A DNA stretch of 64,000 nucleotides, from contig CAWBXD010000014.1 of the NCBI GenBank assembly GCA_963792705.1, positions 372,001 to 436,000 on the forward strand, written 5' to 3'. Below the pieces are notes generated by a model, which was not told the DNA's origin, made no database searches, and was given only the letters and a program-made list of their open reading frames with translations. The stretch comes from JBBQVS01 sp963792705 (GTDB lineage Bacteria; Chloroflexota; Ktedonobacteria; Ktedonobacterales; Ktedonobacteraceae). Position numbers and translations under genes: made by a program. Of the stretch, positions 33,570 through 42,580 are shown piece after piece; the first letter of the stretch is position 1, and every line of letters begins with the position of its first letter.

Positions 33570-34871
33570 ATGCAACAGTTTGATGCAATTGTGGTTGGGG
33601 CTGGCCCTGCTGGTAGTAGTGCGGCATTAGCGATGGCGCGTGCAGGGTTACAGGTGGCACTCATTGAACGAGGAGAATATCCAGGAGCAAAGAATGTCTC
33701 TGGAGCCGCTCTCTATGCCCCCAACATTCTCGCTGACCTGCTTCCTAATTACTGGGAAGAGGCACCTGTAGAACGTTTTTTGACGCGCCGCGTCGTCACA
33801 TTTCTAGGTCATGAAGCGGCAACATCACTCGATTTTCGTACCAATACATTTAATAAACCACCTTATAACGGTTTTACTATTTTACGGCCCAAGTTTGATC
33901 GCTGGCTCGCCTCAAAAGCAGAGGCTGCGGGCGCGTTACTTATTACGTCTACTGTCGTCGATGATCTGCTTTATAAAGGTGAGCAGGTTGTAGGTGTGCG
34001 CTGTCGTCGTGAGGATGGTGATCTCTACGCTCCTATCGTCATTGCGGCAGACGGTGCAAATTCGTTTCTTGCAAAAAAAGCAGGACTCCAACAAGAATTC
34101 CATGCTAATGAAATGACGCTCGGCGTCAAAGAGGTACTTCGTCTCGATGCACATACCATTGAAGAACGTTTCAATCTTAATGGTGATGAGGGCATGACCA
34201 ACGAATATGTAGGTGACGCATCAGGGGATGTGAAGGGCGGCGGCTTTCTCTATACAAACCGCGATACGCTTTCAATTGGGGTTGTCGCACAGATTGCCTC
34301 ACTTGCCGAAAAGAAACAGCGAGCCTATACGTTGCTTGACCAGTTTAAAAAGCATCCTGCCGTTGCGCCACTTGTACGCGATGCGGTAACGCTGGAATAT
34401 TCTGCACACATGATTCCCGAAGGTGGCTGGGCTATGCTTCCTACATTATCACGGGCCGGGCTGTTGGTTATAGGCGACGCAGCAGGCTTCGTATTTGCCG
34501 CAGGTCTCTTTCTGGAAGGCATGAATTTTGCGATTGCTTCTGGCTTAGCGGCGGCGGCAACCGCACAACAAGCACATGCCGATCATGATTTTTCAGATGC
34601 GAGTATGATTGGCTATCGCAAACGCCTTGAGGCCAACTTTGTGCTTAAAGATATGAAAAGCTTTCGCCATACGCCAGCCTTTGTGAATAATGAACGCTTA
34701 CAGAATGTTTATCCCGACTTGATTTGTCAAACGGCAGAGAACGTTTTCCGGTCAAACGGGCAACCACGGCGCAAGGTTGGGCGCGTCGTTTACGATACGA
34801 TGAAGGGGAAAGTACCCCTGCTGACACTGCTACGCGACGGCTGGGAAGCTGGACGAGCGTTGCTATTCTAA
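33570..34871 (+). CDS. fixC: FixC-like ETF:quinone oxidoreductase flavoprotein
   Basis: This 433-residue FAD protein has an N-terminal dinucleotide motif VVGAGPAGSSAALAMA and the FixC hallmark PGAKNVSGAALY, followed by GDAAGFVFAAGLFLEGMNFAI for FAD. FixC and the flavin part of ETF-QO take electrons from ETF and pass them, through the FixX iron-sulfur protein, to quinone. It is followed 19 bp later by fixX and then etfB. ATG 33570 is preferred because the promoter overlaps the longer frame. No nif genes are visible, so a role in catabolic electron transfer is more likely than nitrogen fixation. Confidence 0.92.
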   Translation: MQQFDAIVVGAGPAGSSAALAMARAGLQVALIERGEYPGAKNVSGAALYAPNILADLLPNYWEEAPVERFLTRRVVTFLGHEAATSLDFRTNTFNKPPYNGFTILRPKFDRWLASKAEAAGALLITSTVVDDLLYKGEQVVGVRCRREDGDLYAPIVIAADGANSFLAKKAGLQQEFHANEMTLGVKEVLRLDAHTIEERFNLNGDEGMTNEYVGDASGDVKGGGFLYTNRDTLSIGVVAQIASLAEKKQRAYTLLDQFKKHPAVAPLVRDAVTLEYSAHMIPEGGWAMLPTLSRAGLLVIGDAAGFVFAAGLFLEGMNFAIASGLAAAATAQQAHADHDFSDASMIGYRKRLEANFVLKDMKSFRHTPAFVNNERLQNVYPDLICQTAENVFRSNGQPRRKVGRVVYDTMKGKVPLLTLLRDGWEAGRALLF

Positions 34872-34890
34872 CCTTCAGGAGCCAAACACT

Positions 34891-35163
34891 ATGCAATCAG
34901 TTGATGAACGTTTAGAGCTTGTACGCTTCAAAGTCGATAAAACACCTCATATTCGTCTTAATCGCGAGACATGTGTTGGATGTGAAACGAACGCGTGTGT
35001 GTATGTCTGTCCCGCTGGTCTCTTTGAACTGCTCGGTGGTGAAATGCATTTCTCCTATGAGCATTGTCTTGAATGCGGAACATGTTATGTTGCATGTGAT
35101 CGCAAGGCTATCGAGTGGGAATATCCACGTGGCGGCTGGGGCGTAAGTTTTCGCGCTTCATAA
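34891..35163 (+). CDS. fixX: FixX-like ferredoxin
   Basis: This 90-residue ferredoxin has eight cysteines in two clusters: C28, C31, C36, C40 followed by Pro, and C59, C62, C65, C69 in CLECGTCYVAC. It ends with EWEYPRGGWGVSFRAS, the FixX signature end. It is the iron-sulfur partner of FixC, corresponding to the C-terminal domain of mitochondrial ETF-QO. AGGAG precedes the ATG. It sits between fixC and etfB in one unit. Confidence 0.93.
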   Translation: MQSVDERLELVRFKVDKTPHIRLNRETCVGCETNACVYVCPAGLFELLGGEMHFSYEHCLECGTCYVACDRKAIEWEYPRGGWGVSFRAS

Positions 35164-35193
35164 TAACGCAAGTAATCTTAAATAGAGGATGCG

Positions 35194-36057
35194 ATGATGC
35201 ATATATACGTTTGCGTGAAACAGACGCCCGATGGTGCTTCAGTATACATTGATCCCATCACTGGACAGGTAGATGTCGAACGCTTTGTACAAGTGCTCAA
35301 TCCTGCTGATGCCTGTGCGATTGAAGCGGCAGTGCGGATCAAAGAACAAGTTGGAGGAACCGTTTCGGTTGTCACTCTCGGTCCACGCGATGCCGAGGGA
35401 GCGTTACGAGCGGGTCTTGCGCTTGGTGCAGATAGAGCATCGCGTCTTTGGAATACTGCTGCAACAGAATGGGGACCCTTTACAGTTGCGGCCGTGCTAG
35501 CAGCATATTTTTATCACGAAGGCGTGATGCCCGACATTATTTTCTGTGGCGATACATCTAGTGATTGGTCTTCCGGTATCGTTGGTCCTGCTCTCGCGCA
35601 ACATCTTGACATACCACAGGTGACAGGTGTAGCCCAACTTGCAGTGCTACAAGAACAACTACGTCTGACCAGGAAGCTTGAGCGTGGCTATCGTGAGATA
35701 TTAGAGGTTGAGACTCCGCTTTTACTAACTGTTACTGCTGACCTCAATGAGCCACGCTATCCATCACTACCAGCGCATCTCGTGGCACTCAAAGCACCCA
35801 TTCCCGTTGTTGATCCACAAGCTTTTATGAGTTTGGAAGACGAAGCAAACGATGAAATGACGCTTCTCGAAATGCATACACCACGTCCACGTCCCCATTA
35901 TGTTACGACCCCAAACAGTAAGGAAAGTGCATATCGGCGTATTGGTGATATTGTGTCGGGCGGTGCAGCAAGCCGTAAAGCGCGCTTAGTTGAAGGGACA
36001 GCAGAAGAGCTTGCAACTACATTAGTAGATTTCCTTAAAACCAGAGGATTCATATAA
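35194..36057 (+). CDS. etfB: Electron transfer flavoprotein beta subunit (FixA-like)
   Basis: This 287-residue EtfB shows VCVKQTPD, LNPADACAIEAAVRIKE, GPRDAEGALRAGLALGADRA and the AMP/flavin region FCGDTSSDWSSGIVGPALAQ. It pairs with EtfA encoded 4 kb upstream, with fixC and fixX in between, giving the order etfA ... fixC-fixX-etfB. The start may be this ATG or the next (35197). A 16-bp convergent terminator follows. Whether the complex bifurcates electrons like FixABCX cannot be told by eye; the extra FAD site in EtfB would decide. Confidence 0.92.
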   Translation: MMHIYVCVKQTPDGASVYIDPITGQVDVERFVQVLNPADACAIEAAVRIKEQVGGTVSVVTLGPRDAEGALRAGLALGADRASRLWNTAATEWGPFTVAAVLAAYFYHEGVMPDIIFCGDTSSDWSSGIVGPALAQHLDIPQVTGVAQLAVLQEQLRLTRKLERGYREILEVETPLLLTVTADLNEPRYPSLPAHLVALKAPIPVVDPQAFMSLEDEANDEMTLLEMHTPRPRPHYVTTPNSKESAYRRIGDIVSGGAASRKARLVEGTAEELATTLVDFLKTRGFI

Positions 36058-36071
36058 GTCTGGGCAATAAA

Positions 36072-36114
36072 TAGAGGTATGATGAGAAAAATTGTATCTC
36101 TCATCATACCTCTA
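36072..36114. terminator. 16-bp convergent terminator
   Basis: Perfect arms 36072-36087 and 36099-36114 with an 11-nt loop lie between etfB and the converging Agl23-like gene. Confidence 0.8.
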
Positions 36115-36123
36115 CACTCTTAT

Positions 36124-38610
36124 TTAAGGCGTTACCTTCAAATCGCTACGAATGAATAAGCCCATATCGTATGCACCGTTGGTGTCCCCAATTGCAGTGC
36201 GATTCCACCACCATTGCCAGATGTTGTTTGCGGCTCGCGCTAGATTAAATTTCGCTCCTGGTGGAGGATTATCTCCATAGCTGAACCAAAGAGCTGGACC
36301 AACGCCTCCCCATGTTGGCTCTCCATTACAAGAAACGGCCTTGCTTGGTATACACACAGGTGGTTTGTAACCTTCGCTCCACCATGTTCGCATATGATAT
36401 TGTTGATACACATAGTGAGGAGCACCTTTGCTGACGGTTGTACTATATTGTTCGGCCGTCCCAGGAATGTCTTCCTGTCCTACGATGATCACAGGTATGT
36501 TCTTAGCTAAGGCAGGACAGCCAGTAGGAAAGTTAAAGCAGACATTTGTGTAGTCACGAAGATACCACGCGAAAGGCCACGTTGCGGTGTTCATCAAACC
36601 AATAGGCAACTCGTGACGACCACCGTATAGCTTTTGATCAAGTGCATCGACTTTCGCCATCACCTTATTTACATCGGGTGTTGTCTGCACATACACCATC
36701 ATCTCATGAGGACCATCTGCTGCATGAACGTAAGAGACTTCGTACATGTTATGCACGGTAGGTAGCAATAATAATAATGCCAATACAAAGCTTATACCTG
36801 CGGTGACACCTGCGATAACGCCCACTTTCTTAGGGCGTGGTACTGGAAGATAGGGCACAGCGTTATCGAGAGCAGCCACAGCTACTTGTGTCTTCGGTTG
36901 AGTTTTGCGTTCCTGCAAAGTCTGCTTTACCCAATTATATAATGTTACCACCGCAGGTTCGATGCCAATAGCGGCAAGTATCATCAACGGCATTGTCATA
37001 TGTATCATAAGCCAGGGCATCTTCTCTGCCGCCCAGGAGTAGATCACAACGTTTCCTACACACCAGTAAACGAGGAAGAGGCGGAAGCGCGTTGGTTGAA
37101 CAAGGCAACGAATGATGCCAACAATACCGAAGACAACACCAATCTGCTCATAAAGAGGAATGAGCATCAGGTAGTAATACCAGGGCTGACCACCACGCGC
37201 TACCTGCTGCTGCTGTAGCCAATAGTAGAGGCCTTGCCAGATACCATCACCAATACCACCACGAATATTTGTGAAGAGCACAGTAAACAGAACCAGGAAT
37301 ATTGTCCATCCAAGCAGCAGAGCAAAGAACCAATGCGTCCACGGCATGGTGAAGATTGTATCGAACAAGGTCTGTTTTGTGGGATCAATGCGTCGCGCCA
37401 AGAAGTTGCGTTTGCCAGGAGGAGGCATTTTCCCAAACATTTCGCGCGTAAGGATTATAAGCACAAAAATACCAAGAGCAATGCCAAGCCAAGGCACAAG
37501 CGCGACAGTTTTATCTTTAAGTCCTTGTACATACAGGTCTGCGAGAGGTGTATTCTTAGGGTTTGTGATGTAGATTGATGTACTTTTCATCCAAGCAAAG
37601 GCAAATTTTGCAATAGGTGCAAGAATGAGAAAGTAAGCCACCAGAGTTACTGGTGCCCATGTCTTTGGAAGGTAAGTCACTAAAGCAGTATTAGACGCGA
37701 CTTTTGACCGAAGAGACCACCTCAGTCCTATTTCCCATGCGAGTAGTGCGCCAAAGAAACTGCCGAAGACTGCAACAGTTAGAAATGTTGCCTCTTTTGT
37801 TGCATAGGAAAGTGCGAAACCGGCCGCGGCCACCAGAATCCAACGTAGCTTACGGTCACGGATATAGCGTGCAGTCCCGACAACGAGGAGTAAGGTAAAA
37901 CATGCCATGTAAATATCTTCACGTGCAAAGCGCGAGAAGTACACCATGCTTGGAGAGACCGCTAGTAAGAAACATGCAAGCCAAGCTCCGATTTTGCCGA
38001 GATAATCGCGCAGAAAATAAGGCAAGCCTACAATTACGGTGCCTAATGTGGCCGCAGCAATACGTACAGTGGTTGTGTTTACACCACTATCGGGCGCGCC
38101 CAAAATTTGACTGATCTTGTACACGAAGGCGATGGCGTGAAATTGAAAAGGTCCATGCAAGAGAGGATTGTACTGATAGCAAGATACGTTTGGGCTAAAG
38201 CAGCTAGCCCAGTTCTCCATATTGTGCATGAGTTGGAGTGAGTAGTACGCATGCAAGCTTTCATCGTGATGCAGTGGTTTATCACCAAGACCCCAAAAAC
38301 GAAGAATTGCGCCTAGGAGAATGACACTCCAAAAAGGTAGCCAAAGGAGTATTTGCTCTCGTGTGGGTGGAGCAAAACCTTTACGTCTCGGCTGCTCTAT
38401 CTGCTCTTCTTCGTATGCATCATACTCTGCTACAGTAGCCGTCCCATCGGGTATACTTATATCTGTCACACTCTGTTCGGCAATGACATCAGATTGCACT
38501 GTGGAGGTAGTGCCTTCGTCAATAAGATCAGGAACTGAAGGTAGTATATGTTCAGCATTTTTTCCTTCTGCTGATTCATTTTCTTTACGTTCTATTTCGT
38601 AACTCTTCAA
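36124..38610 (-). CDS. Agl23-like polytopic membrane protein (GT-C superfamily)
   Basis: This 828-residue protein starts with about 95 acidic, disordered residues, then has 12 or so membrane helices and a long extracytoplasmic C-terminal part (about 640-828). The first loop contains LRFWGLGDKPLHHDESLHAY, the GT-C motif with an acidic pair before the second helix, typical of the TIGR03663/Agl23 'flippase activity-associated' group found in archaea and Chloroflexi. Such proteins use polyprenyl-linked sugars in glycosylation or polysaccharide export. The start is TTG after GGGGGAG. It follows the DUF2298 gene by about 70 bp on the same strand; the two families are typical neighbours. Confidence 0.8.
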   Translation of the reverse strand: MKSYEIERKENESAEGKNAEHILPSVPDLIDEGTTSTVQSDVIAEQSVTDISIPDGTATVAEYDAYEEEQIEQPRRKGFAPPTREQILLWLPFWSVILLGAILRFWGLGDKPLHHDESLHAYYSLQLMHNMENWASCFSPNVSCYQYNPLLHGPFQFHAIAFVYKISQILGAPDSGVNTTTVRIAAATLGTVIVGLPYFLRDYLGKIGAWLACFLLAVSPSMVYFSRFAREDIYMACFTLLLVVGTARYIRDRKLRWILVAAAGFALSYATKEATFLTVAVFGSFFGALLAWEIGLRWSLRSKVASNTALVTYLPKTWAPVTLVAYFLILAPIAKFAFAWMKSTSIYITNPKNTPLADLYVQGLKDKTVALVPWLGIALGIFVLIILTREMFGKMPPPGKRNFLARRIDPTKQTLFDTIFTMPWTHWFFALLLGWTIFLVLFTVLFTNIRGGIGDGIWQGLYYWLQQQQVARGGQPWYYYLMLIPLYEQIGVVFGIVGIIRCLVQPTRFRLFLVYWCVGNVVIYSWAAEKMPWLMIHMTMPLMILAAIGIEPAVVTLYNWVKQTLQERKTQPKTQVAVAALDNAVPYLPVPRPKKVGVIAGVTAGISFVLALLLLLPTVHNMYEVSYVHAADGPHEMMVYVQTTPDVNKVMAKVDALDQKLYGGRHELPIGLMNTATWPFAWYLRDYTNVCFNFPTGCPALAKNIPVIIVGQEDIPGTAEQYSTTVSKGAPHYVYQQYHMRTWWSEGYKPPVCIPSKAVSCNGEPTWGGVGPALWFSYGDNPPPGAKFNLARAANNIWQWWWNRTAIGDTNGAYDMGLFIRSDLKVTP

Positions 38611-38682
38611 AGGACTCTCCCCCTTGCTTCAACTATCCTACTATAGAAGGATACTCGCTTACAATCTTGCATTCTGACCGCC

Positions 38683-41073
38683 TCACCTCATTTTATAGAT
38701 GGTTACACCATCCATATTATAAACCACTTGCATATACGTGCTAAAGCGATGCAGGTTTACCATATGGTACTTTAAATATTCTAACGGCCCAACATAAAGA
38801 TACTGAGCATGGTAGTGGTTCATGACAGATAAAACTGTGTCGGCACTCGGATTGGTATAGATCGTGTCTACATCGGCACCCCTACGAGCGAATTCAGCAT
38901 AGTTGACGGGATTGTTAAACCAATTCGCACGCCACTGTTCCTCATGTCCAACCCAGCCCATAACCGTAGGCAAGCCAGTAAAGACCGAGATACGACCCGA
39001 ATTACTGTAATCAGTGCCTATAGACTCTATGATAACAGGATCACCCTGTACATTCGCATTTAGCCAGCGAATAGCCTGATAGTCCCCTGGATTGCCGGGG
39101 TCTGTTTGCAGATATGTCAATCCATCAAGACTATTTGAACGTTGAAAATATGGTTGCCCTGTCTTTGGATCACTTCGTGCAAGACGTTCGGCGGGCGCGG
39201 TCAATGGATAGACACTCCCTGCAAGAACTAAAAGCAGGAGTCCAATTCCCCATACTGTTTGTAAGCTACGTTGTACAAGACGGAACGAAGACGAAATCGC
39301 TGGTAAAGGCTTAAAACTCTCAAGGATAAAGTAAAGTCCCGCACCCGACGCGATAGAAAGCATTGCCCATGCTTGAAAGTACAGTTTGAATACTGTATTC
39401 ATACGTGGGTAGCTATCTGCAAAGACATCCTTCAAAAAGAGGACTTCACAGAAGGCGACTAACGCAAATGCAACGGCTCCAAGCAGTAGTGTAAATGCAT
39501 GAGCGCGGTCTCCGAGATGTACAAATACCAGGACAGAACCAAGTAGCGCGATACTTGCGGCAAGTACAAAGGTTATGCTGTTCTTCATAAACGTAAGAAC
39601 AACAAGTTCAACAACTGCAACAACGACTAACGCGATAAGAGGCCACCACTTATGAAAAGTACTTGGTTGTGATGGTACAGTTCTATCTCCTCTGAGGATT
39701 GAAAACGCAATCAGTGGACGTTTTGATGCACTTATAAAGAGAAGCGAAAGGAAAATAAACGCGAAGAGACCATAGATTAACAGTTCATCACTCAATTGCG
39801 AACGGTTGGCAGCACTCACAACTCCTATCCCCTGTGCTGGCGAGTTGAAGTTGAGGTAAAAAGGAATGAATAATAGGAATGAGAGCGCAATTAGGCTACC
39901 TGCCGCTGTGAAAATGTCCAACAATAACACGGGACTAATACGAGTGTCATATGTAAGCCACTGCTGTAGTGCAATACATACAAGAGTCAAGGCTAGATAG
40001 GTTGGAAAATCCCAGCCGTTCATTGTATAGAGACCACCAAGGATAAGCGCAGTCGTTCCCAGCGTTAAAGGAAGACGCCAACCCCTCCCAAAGACATTAA
40101 GTCCTCGGCCATCTGCCTCTAAGAAAAGATTGAATGCAAGTCCAATAGCAACGATGGTAAATGCAAGCGTTAGAACATGAGCATGGAAGCAGGAAAGCAG
40201 GAAACTAAATGCGGGAAACTCGTTGATGGTTTTAGTAATCACGCGTGTCGCATTAAACCAGTAGTAGGGGTCTTGCGACACATCGCCATGCATCTGCCAC
40301 CACGTTTGTGTTGCAGCCAGATTGCCAAGCACGAGACCCATCACCATTGACAACAACCCATATGGAGCAGCACTCAACAGTGAAGGATGAACCATATCTG
40401 GTCGTTCTGTCTCGGCATGAGAAGAGGTAGCGACACGAGTTCTTAAATGACGCGCCCAAGCAACAATATTGCTTGTGACACCGAACAAACTAGAAGCAGT
40501 TAGCCCAAAGAACATACAAATGCCTGTATTGAAAGCAATGGACGGTGATTGTCCCAACAGCTTTGCTAATGTAGCAATGGTAAAGTGGGCATAATAATAA
40601 TAGTTGAGTGTTGCGCCAGCATACCACATATCGTTAGGCGGGAAGTGAGTACTACGCATAATTGCGGTGATAAAACCCTCGTCCATATACATTTCATAGC
40701 TGCGGATATCAGGTAAATAGGAGCGCATAAACCCCAAAAGAAACACCATACCCAAGAAGATAAACTCCGTGAGAGCTATATAAGGGATATTGAGGCGCAC
40801 AGTCTTTACAATGGCGTGACGCATACGCACAAATCCAACAAGTTGTAACGCGAGCAGGATGAGTAGGACACCTGCAATAAATAATTGTGTGAATGGCAAA
40901 AAGTGCAGAACCATGAGCGGAAGCCAGACACAAAAGGCAAGCAGTGCAACACCAATAGCTTTGCTAAAGGCCCACCCACGATCTGGTAGGTTGTGAAAAA
41001 CAGTCATGATGAGCGGGAGACAGAGCAAACCCAACGCTTCGACAAGTGCCCACATCATAAATAGTTCGAGCAT
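38683..41073 (-). CDS. DUF2298 / Chlor_Arch_YYY polytopic membrane protein
   Basis: This 796-residue protein has about 18-20 membrane helices. The segment DEGFITAIMRSTHFPPNDMW followed by YAGATLNYYYYAHFTIA carries the YYY signature that names the family, known from Chloroflexi and methanogens and related to GT-C membrane glycosyltransferases. The C-terminal extracytoplasmic region (about 640-796) includes IIESIGTDYSNSGRISVFTGLPTVMGW. GGAGAG 6 nt upstream favours ATG 41073. It probably acts with the downstream Agl23-like protein on lipid-linked sugars. The reaction is unknown. Confidence 0.82.
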   Translation of the reverse strand: MLELFMMWALVEALGLLCLPLIMTVFHNLPDRGWAFSKAIGVALLAFCVWLPLMVLHFLPFTQLFIAGVLLILLALQLVGFVRMRHAIVKTVRLNIPYIALTEFIFLGMVFLLGFMRSYLPDIRSYEMYMDEGFITAIMRSTHFPPNDMWYAGATLNYYYYAHFTIATLAKLLGQSPSIAFNTGICMFFGLTASSLFGVTSNIVAWARHLRTRVATSSHAETERPDMVHPSLLSAAPYGLLSMVMGLVLGNLAATQTWWQMHGDVSQDPYYWFNATRVITKTINEFPAFSFLLSCFHAHVLTLAFTIVAIGLAFNLFLEADGRGLNVFGRGWRLPLTLGTTALILGGLYTMNGWDFPTYLALTLVCIALQQWLTYDTRISPVLLLDIFTAAGSLIALSFLLFIPFYLNFNSPAQGIGVVSAANRSQLSDELLIYGLFAFIFLSLLFISASKRPLIAFSILRGDRTVPSQPSTFHKWWPLIALVVVAVVELVVLTFMKNSITFVLAASIALLGSVLVFVHLGDRAHAFTLLLGAVAFALVAFCEVLFLKDVFADSYPRMNTVFKLYFQAWAMLSIASGAGLYFILESFKPLPAISSSFRLVQRSLQTVWGIGLLLLVLAGSVYPLTAPAERLARSDPKTGQPYFQRSNSLDGLTYLQTDPGNPGDYQAIRWLNANVQGDPVIIESIGTDYSNSGRISVFTGLPTVMGWVGHEEQWRANWFNNPVNYAEFARRGADVDTIYTNPSADTVLSVMNHYHAQYLYVGPLEYLKYHMVNLHRFSTYMQVVYNMDGVTIYKMR

Positions 41074-41135
41074 ACACACTCTCCACAAAAATAAGTTTCA
41101 CTAATATATACGAAAGAGACGTCACATATTTACCT

Positions 41136-42416
41136 AATGGGCCAGAAAGCCCTTGCTTTCTCAACATGGGAATGAATGACCCTCCCTTTCGGGGCGTGAT
41201 GGGCTGGGTACTCATCCCTTGCTATACTCTTTAAGCTACGTTTGAACTATTATGTAAACTGTGCTACATTGAACACATGATAAAGAACTTTCAGTATCGG
41301 ATTTTTCCGACTAAGAAACAACTTCGTCTCCTTGAGGCGACACTTGAAGAGTGCCGTTGGCTCTATAACCACTTGCTCGAAAAGCGCAAGAATGCGTATG
41401 AGCAAGAGGGCAAGAGCTTGAGTTGTTATGGACAACAAGCAACCTATCCGAGACTGAAAGAGCAACGCCCCTCTTTGAACACCGTCCACTCCCAGGTCTT
41501 GCAAAATGTGGCGGTGCGTGTCGATCTCGGCATGAAAGCCTTTTTCAGACGTATCAAAGCTGGCGAATCGCCGGGCTATCCACGCCTCAAGGGCTACGGA
41601 CGGTATGACAGTTTTTGCTATCCTCAAAGCGGTTTTAGCTTCACCCATGATAATCGTGTCTCGCTTTCTAAAATTGGCTCGGTCAAAATGGTGTATCACC
41701 GTCCTGTACGTGGTTCTATCAAAACGGCGACCGTTCACAAAAGCAGTACAGGCAAGTGGTACATCACCTTTTCGTGTGAGTGCGACCTTCAGCGTTTGCC
41801 ACAACGCCCCGAACAGGTAGGCATTGACGTTGGACTCAAAACCTTTGCCACGCTCTCCACAAAAGAAGAAATTGAGAACCCTCGTTTCTTTCGCCGTGAA
41901 GAGAAAGCGTTGGCAAGAGTTCAGCGCAAACACTCCAAACTGGCAAAGGGAACGACTGAACGCGCGAAACATCGTAAGGTGGTAGCGCGTGTTCACGAAC
42001 GGGTGAAGTTCAAGCGGCACGACTTCACCCATCAACAGTCTCGACAGATGGTAGACCGATTTGGCGTCATCTGTGTGGAGGACTTGAACGTGAACCGTAT
42101 GGTGCATACCCATTGTTTGGCAAAGAGCATCAGCGACGCGGCATGGTCGGCCTTTTTCTCCCACCTGTTCTGCAAAGCGGAAGAAGCTGGTAGACAGTTC
42201 CTCAAGGTCAACCCTGCCTACACCTCACAAGATTGTAGCCGATGTGGACACAGGCAAAAGATGCCTTTGAGTGAGCGCGTGTATCATTGCCCCTGCTGTC
42301 CCCTTTCGCTTGATCGAGATGTGAATGCCAGTAAGAACATTTTGAGACTTGGATTAGAGTCTTTGGGTATCCAACCCCTAGAAGCCCCCGCTTTCTAAGC
42401 ATAGGGAGTAATCACA
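41136..42416 (+). mobile_element. tnpB-only IS200/IS605-type element
   Basis: The element consists of an intact tnpB with subterminal hairpins on both sides: AGAAAGC/GCTTTCT with loop CCTT at 41144-41161, and TAGAAGC/GCTTTCTA at 42379-42397. The 36-37 nt starting at each hairpin are alike (left AGAAAGCCCTTGCTTTCTCA, right AGAAGCCCCCGCTTTCTAAG), as expected for the two ends recognised by a TnpA transposase. No tnpA is present, so the copy depends on a transposase elsewhere. Exact ends are approximate. It sits between two membrane-protein genes without breaking either. Confidence 0.7.
41277..42398 (+). CDS. tnpB: TnpB, RNA-guided nuclease of an IS200/IS605-type element
   Basis: This 373-residue TnpB is complete. 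The RuvC catalytic acids are D184 (GIDVGLKTF), E268 (VICVEDLNV) and D348 (LDRDVNASKNI), and the zinc finger is C320, C323, C338 and C341. The N-terminal half carries the nucleic-acid-binding region (RIFPTKKQLRLL, ECRWLYNHLLEKR). Active TnpB proteins cut DNA guided by an RNA made from the right end of the element, which helps retain the element after excision. The stop codon lies inside the right-end hairpin, where the guide RNA scaffold would be. All key residues are intact, so it may be active. Confidence 0.93.
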   Translation: MIKNFQYRIFPTKKQLRLLEATLEECRWLYNHLLEKRKNAYEQEGKSLSCYGQQATYPRLKEQRPSLNTVHSQVLQNVAVRVDLGMKAFFRRIKAGESPGYPRLKGYGRYDSFCYPQSGFSFTHDNRVSLSKIGSVKMVYHRPVRGSIKTATVHKSSTGKWYITFSCECDLQRLPQRPEQVGIDVGLKTFATLSTKEEIENPRFFRREEKALARVQRKHSKLAKGTTERAKHRKVVARVHERVKFKRHDFTHQQSRQMVDRFGVICVEDLNVNRMVHTHCLAKSISDAAWSAFFSHLFCKAEEAGRQFLKVNPAYTSQDCSRCGHRQKMPLSERVYHCPCCPLSLDRDVNASKNILRLGLESLGIQPLEAPAF

Positions 42417-42517
42417 AGCAAATCTAGTTATAGATACTAACGTAGTTTAGGGTAAAATAGTTCTTTTTTTCTCCATCAGTCCTATTTTATAGCATCTGTA
42501 AATAGCGTATAGCGGAT

Positions 42518-42547
42518 TTGACATGCATGATACAACAAGAGTACATA
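42518..42547 (+). promoter_or_regulatory. Candidate promoter of the large membrane-protein gene
   Basis: A consensus TTGACA (42518-42523) is followed after 18 nt by a weak TACATA (42542-42547), 33 nt before the TTG start. Confidence 0.4.
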
Positions 42548-42580
42548 TATTAAACAGCACAGTTTGGGGGGTGCTAAGCG

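Noticed and set aside
33570..36057. Nitrogen-fixation role for fixC-fixX-etfB
   Set aside because: No nif genes or NifA-type sites are seen, and the neighbours are catabolic flavoenzymes; ordinary ETF to quinone transfer is simpler.
41250..42164. 304-codon frame on the minus strand opposite tnpB
   Set aside because: It overlaps the intact tnpB frame completely and has no recognisable domain; it is a mirror frame of a well-supported gene.
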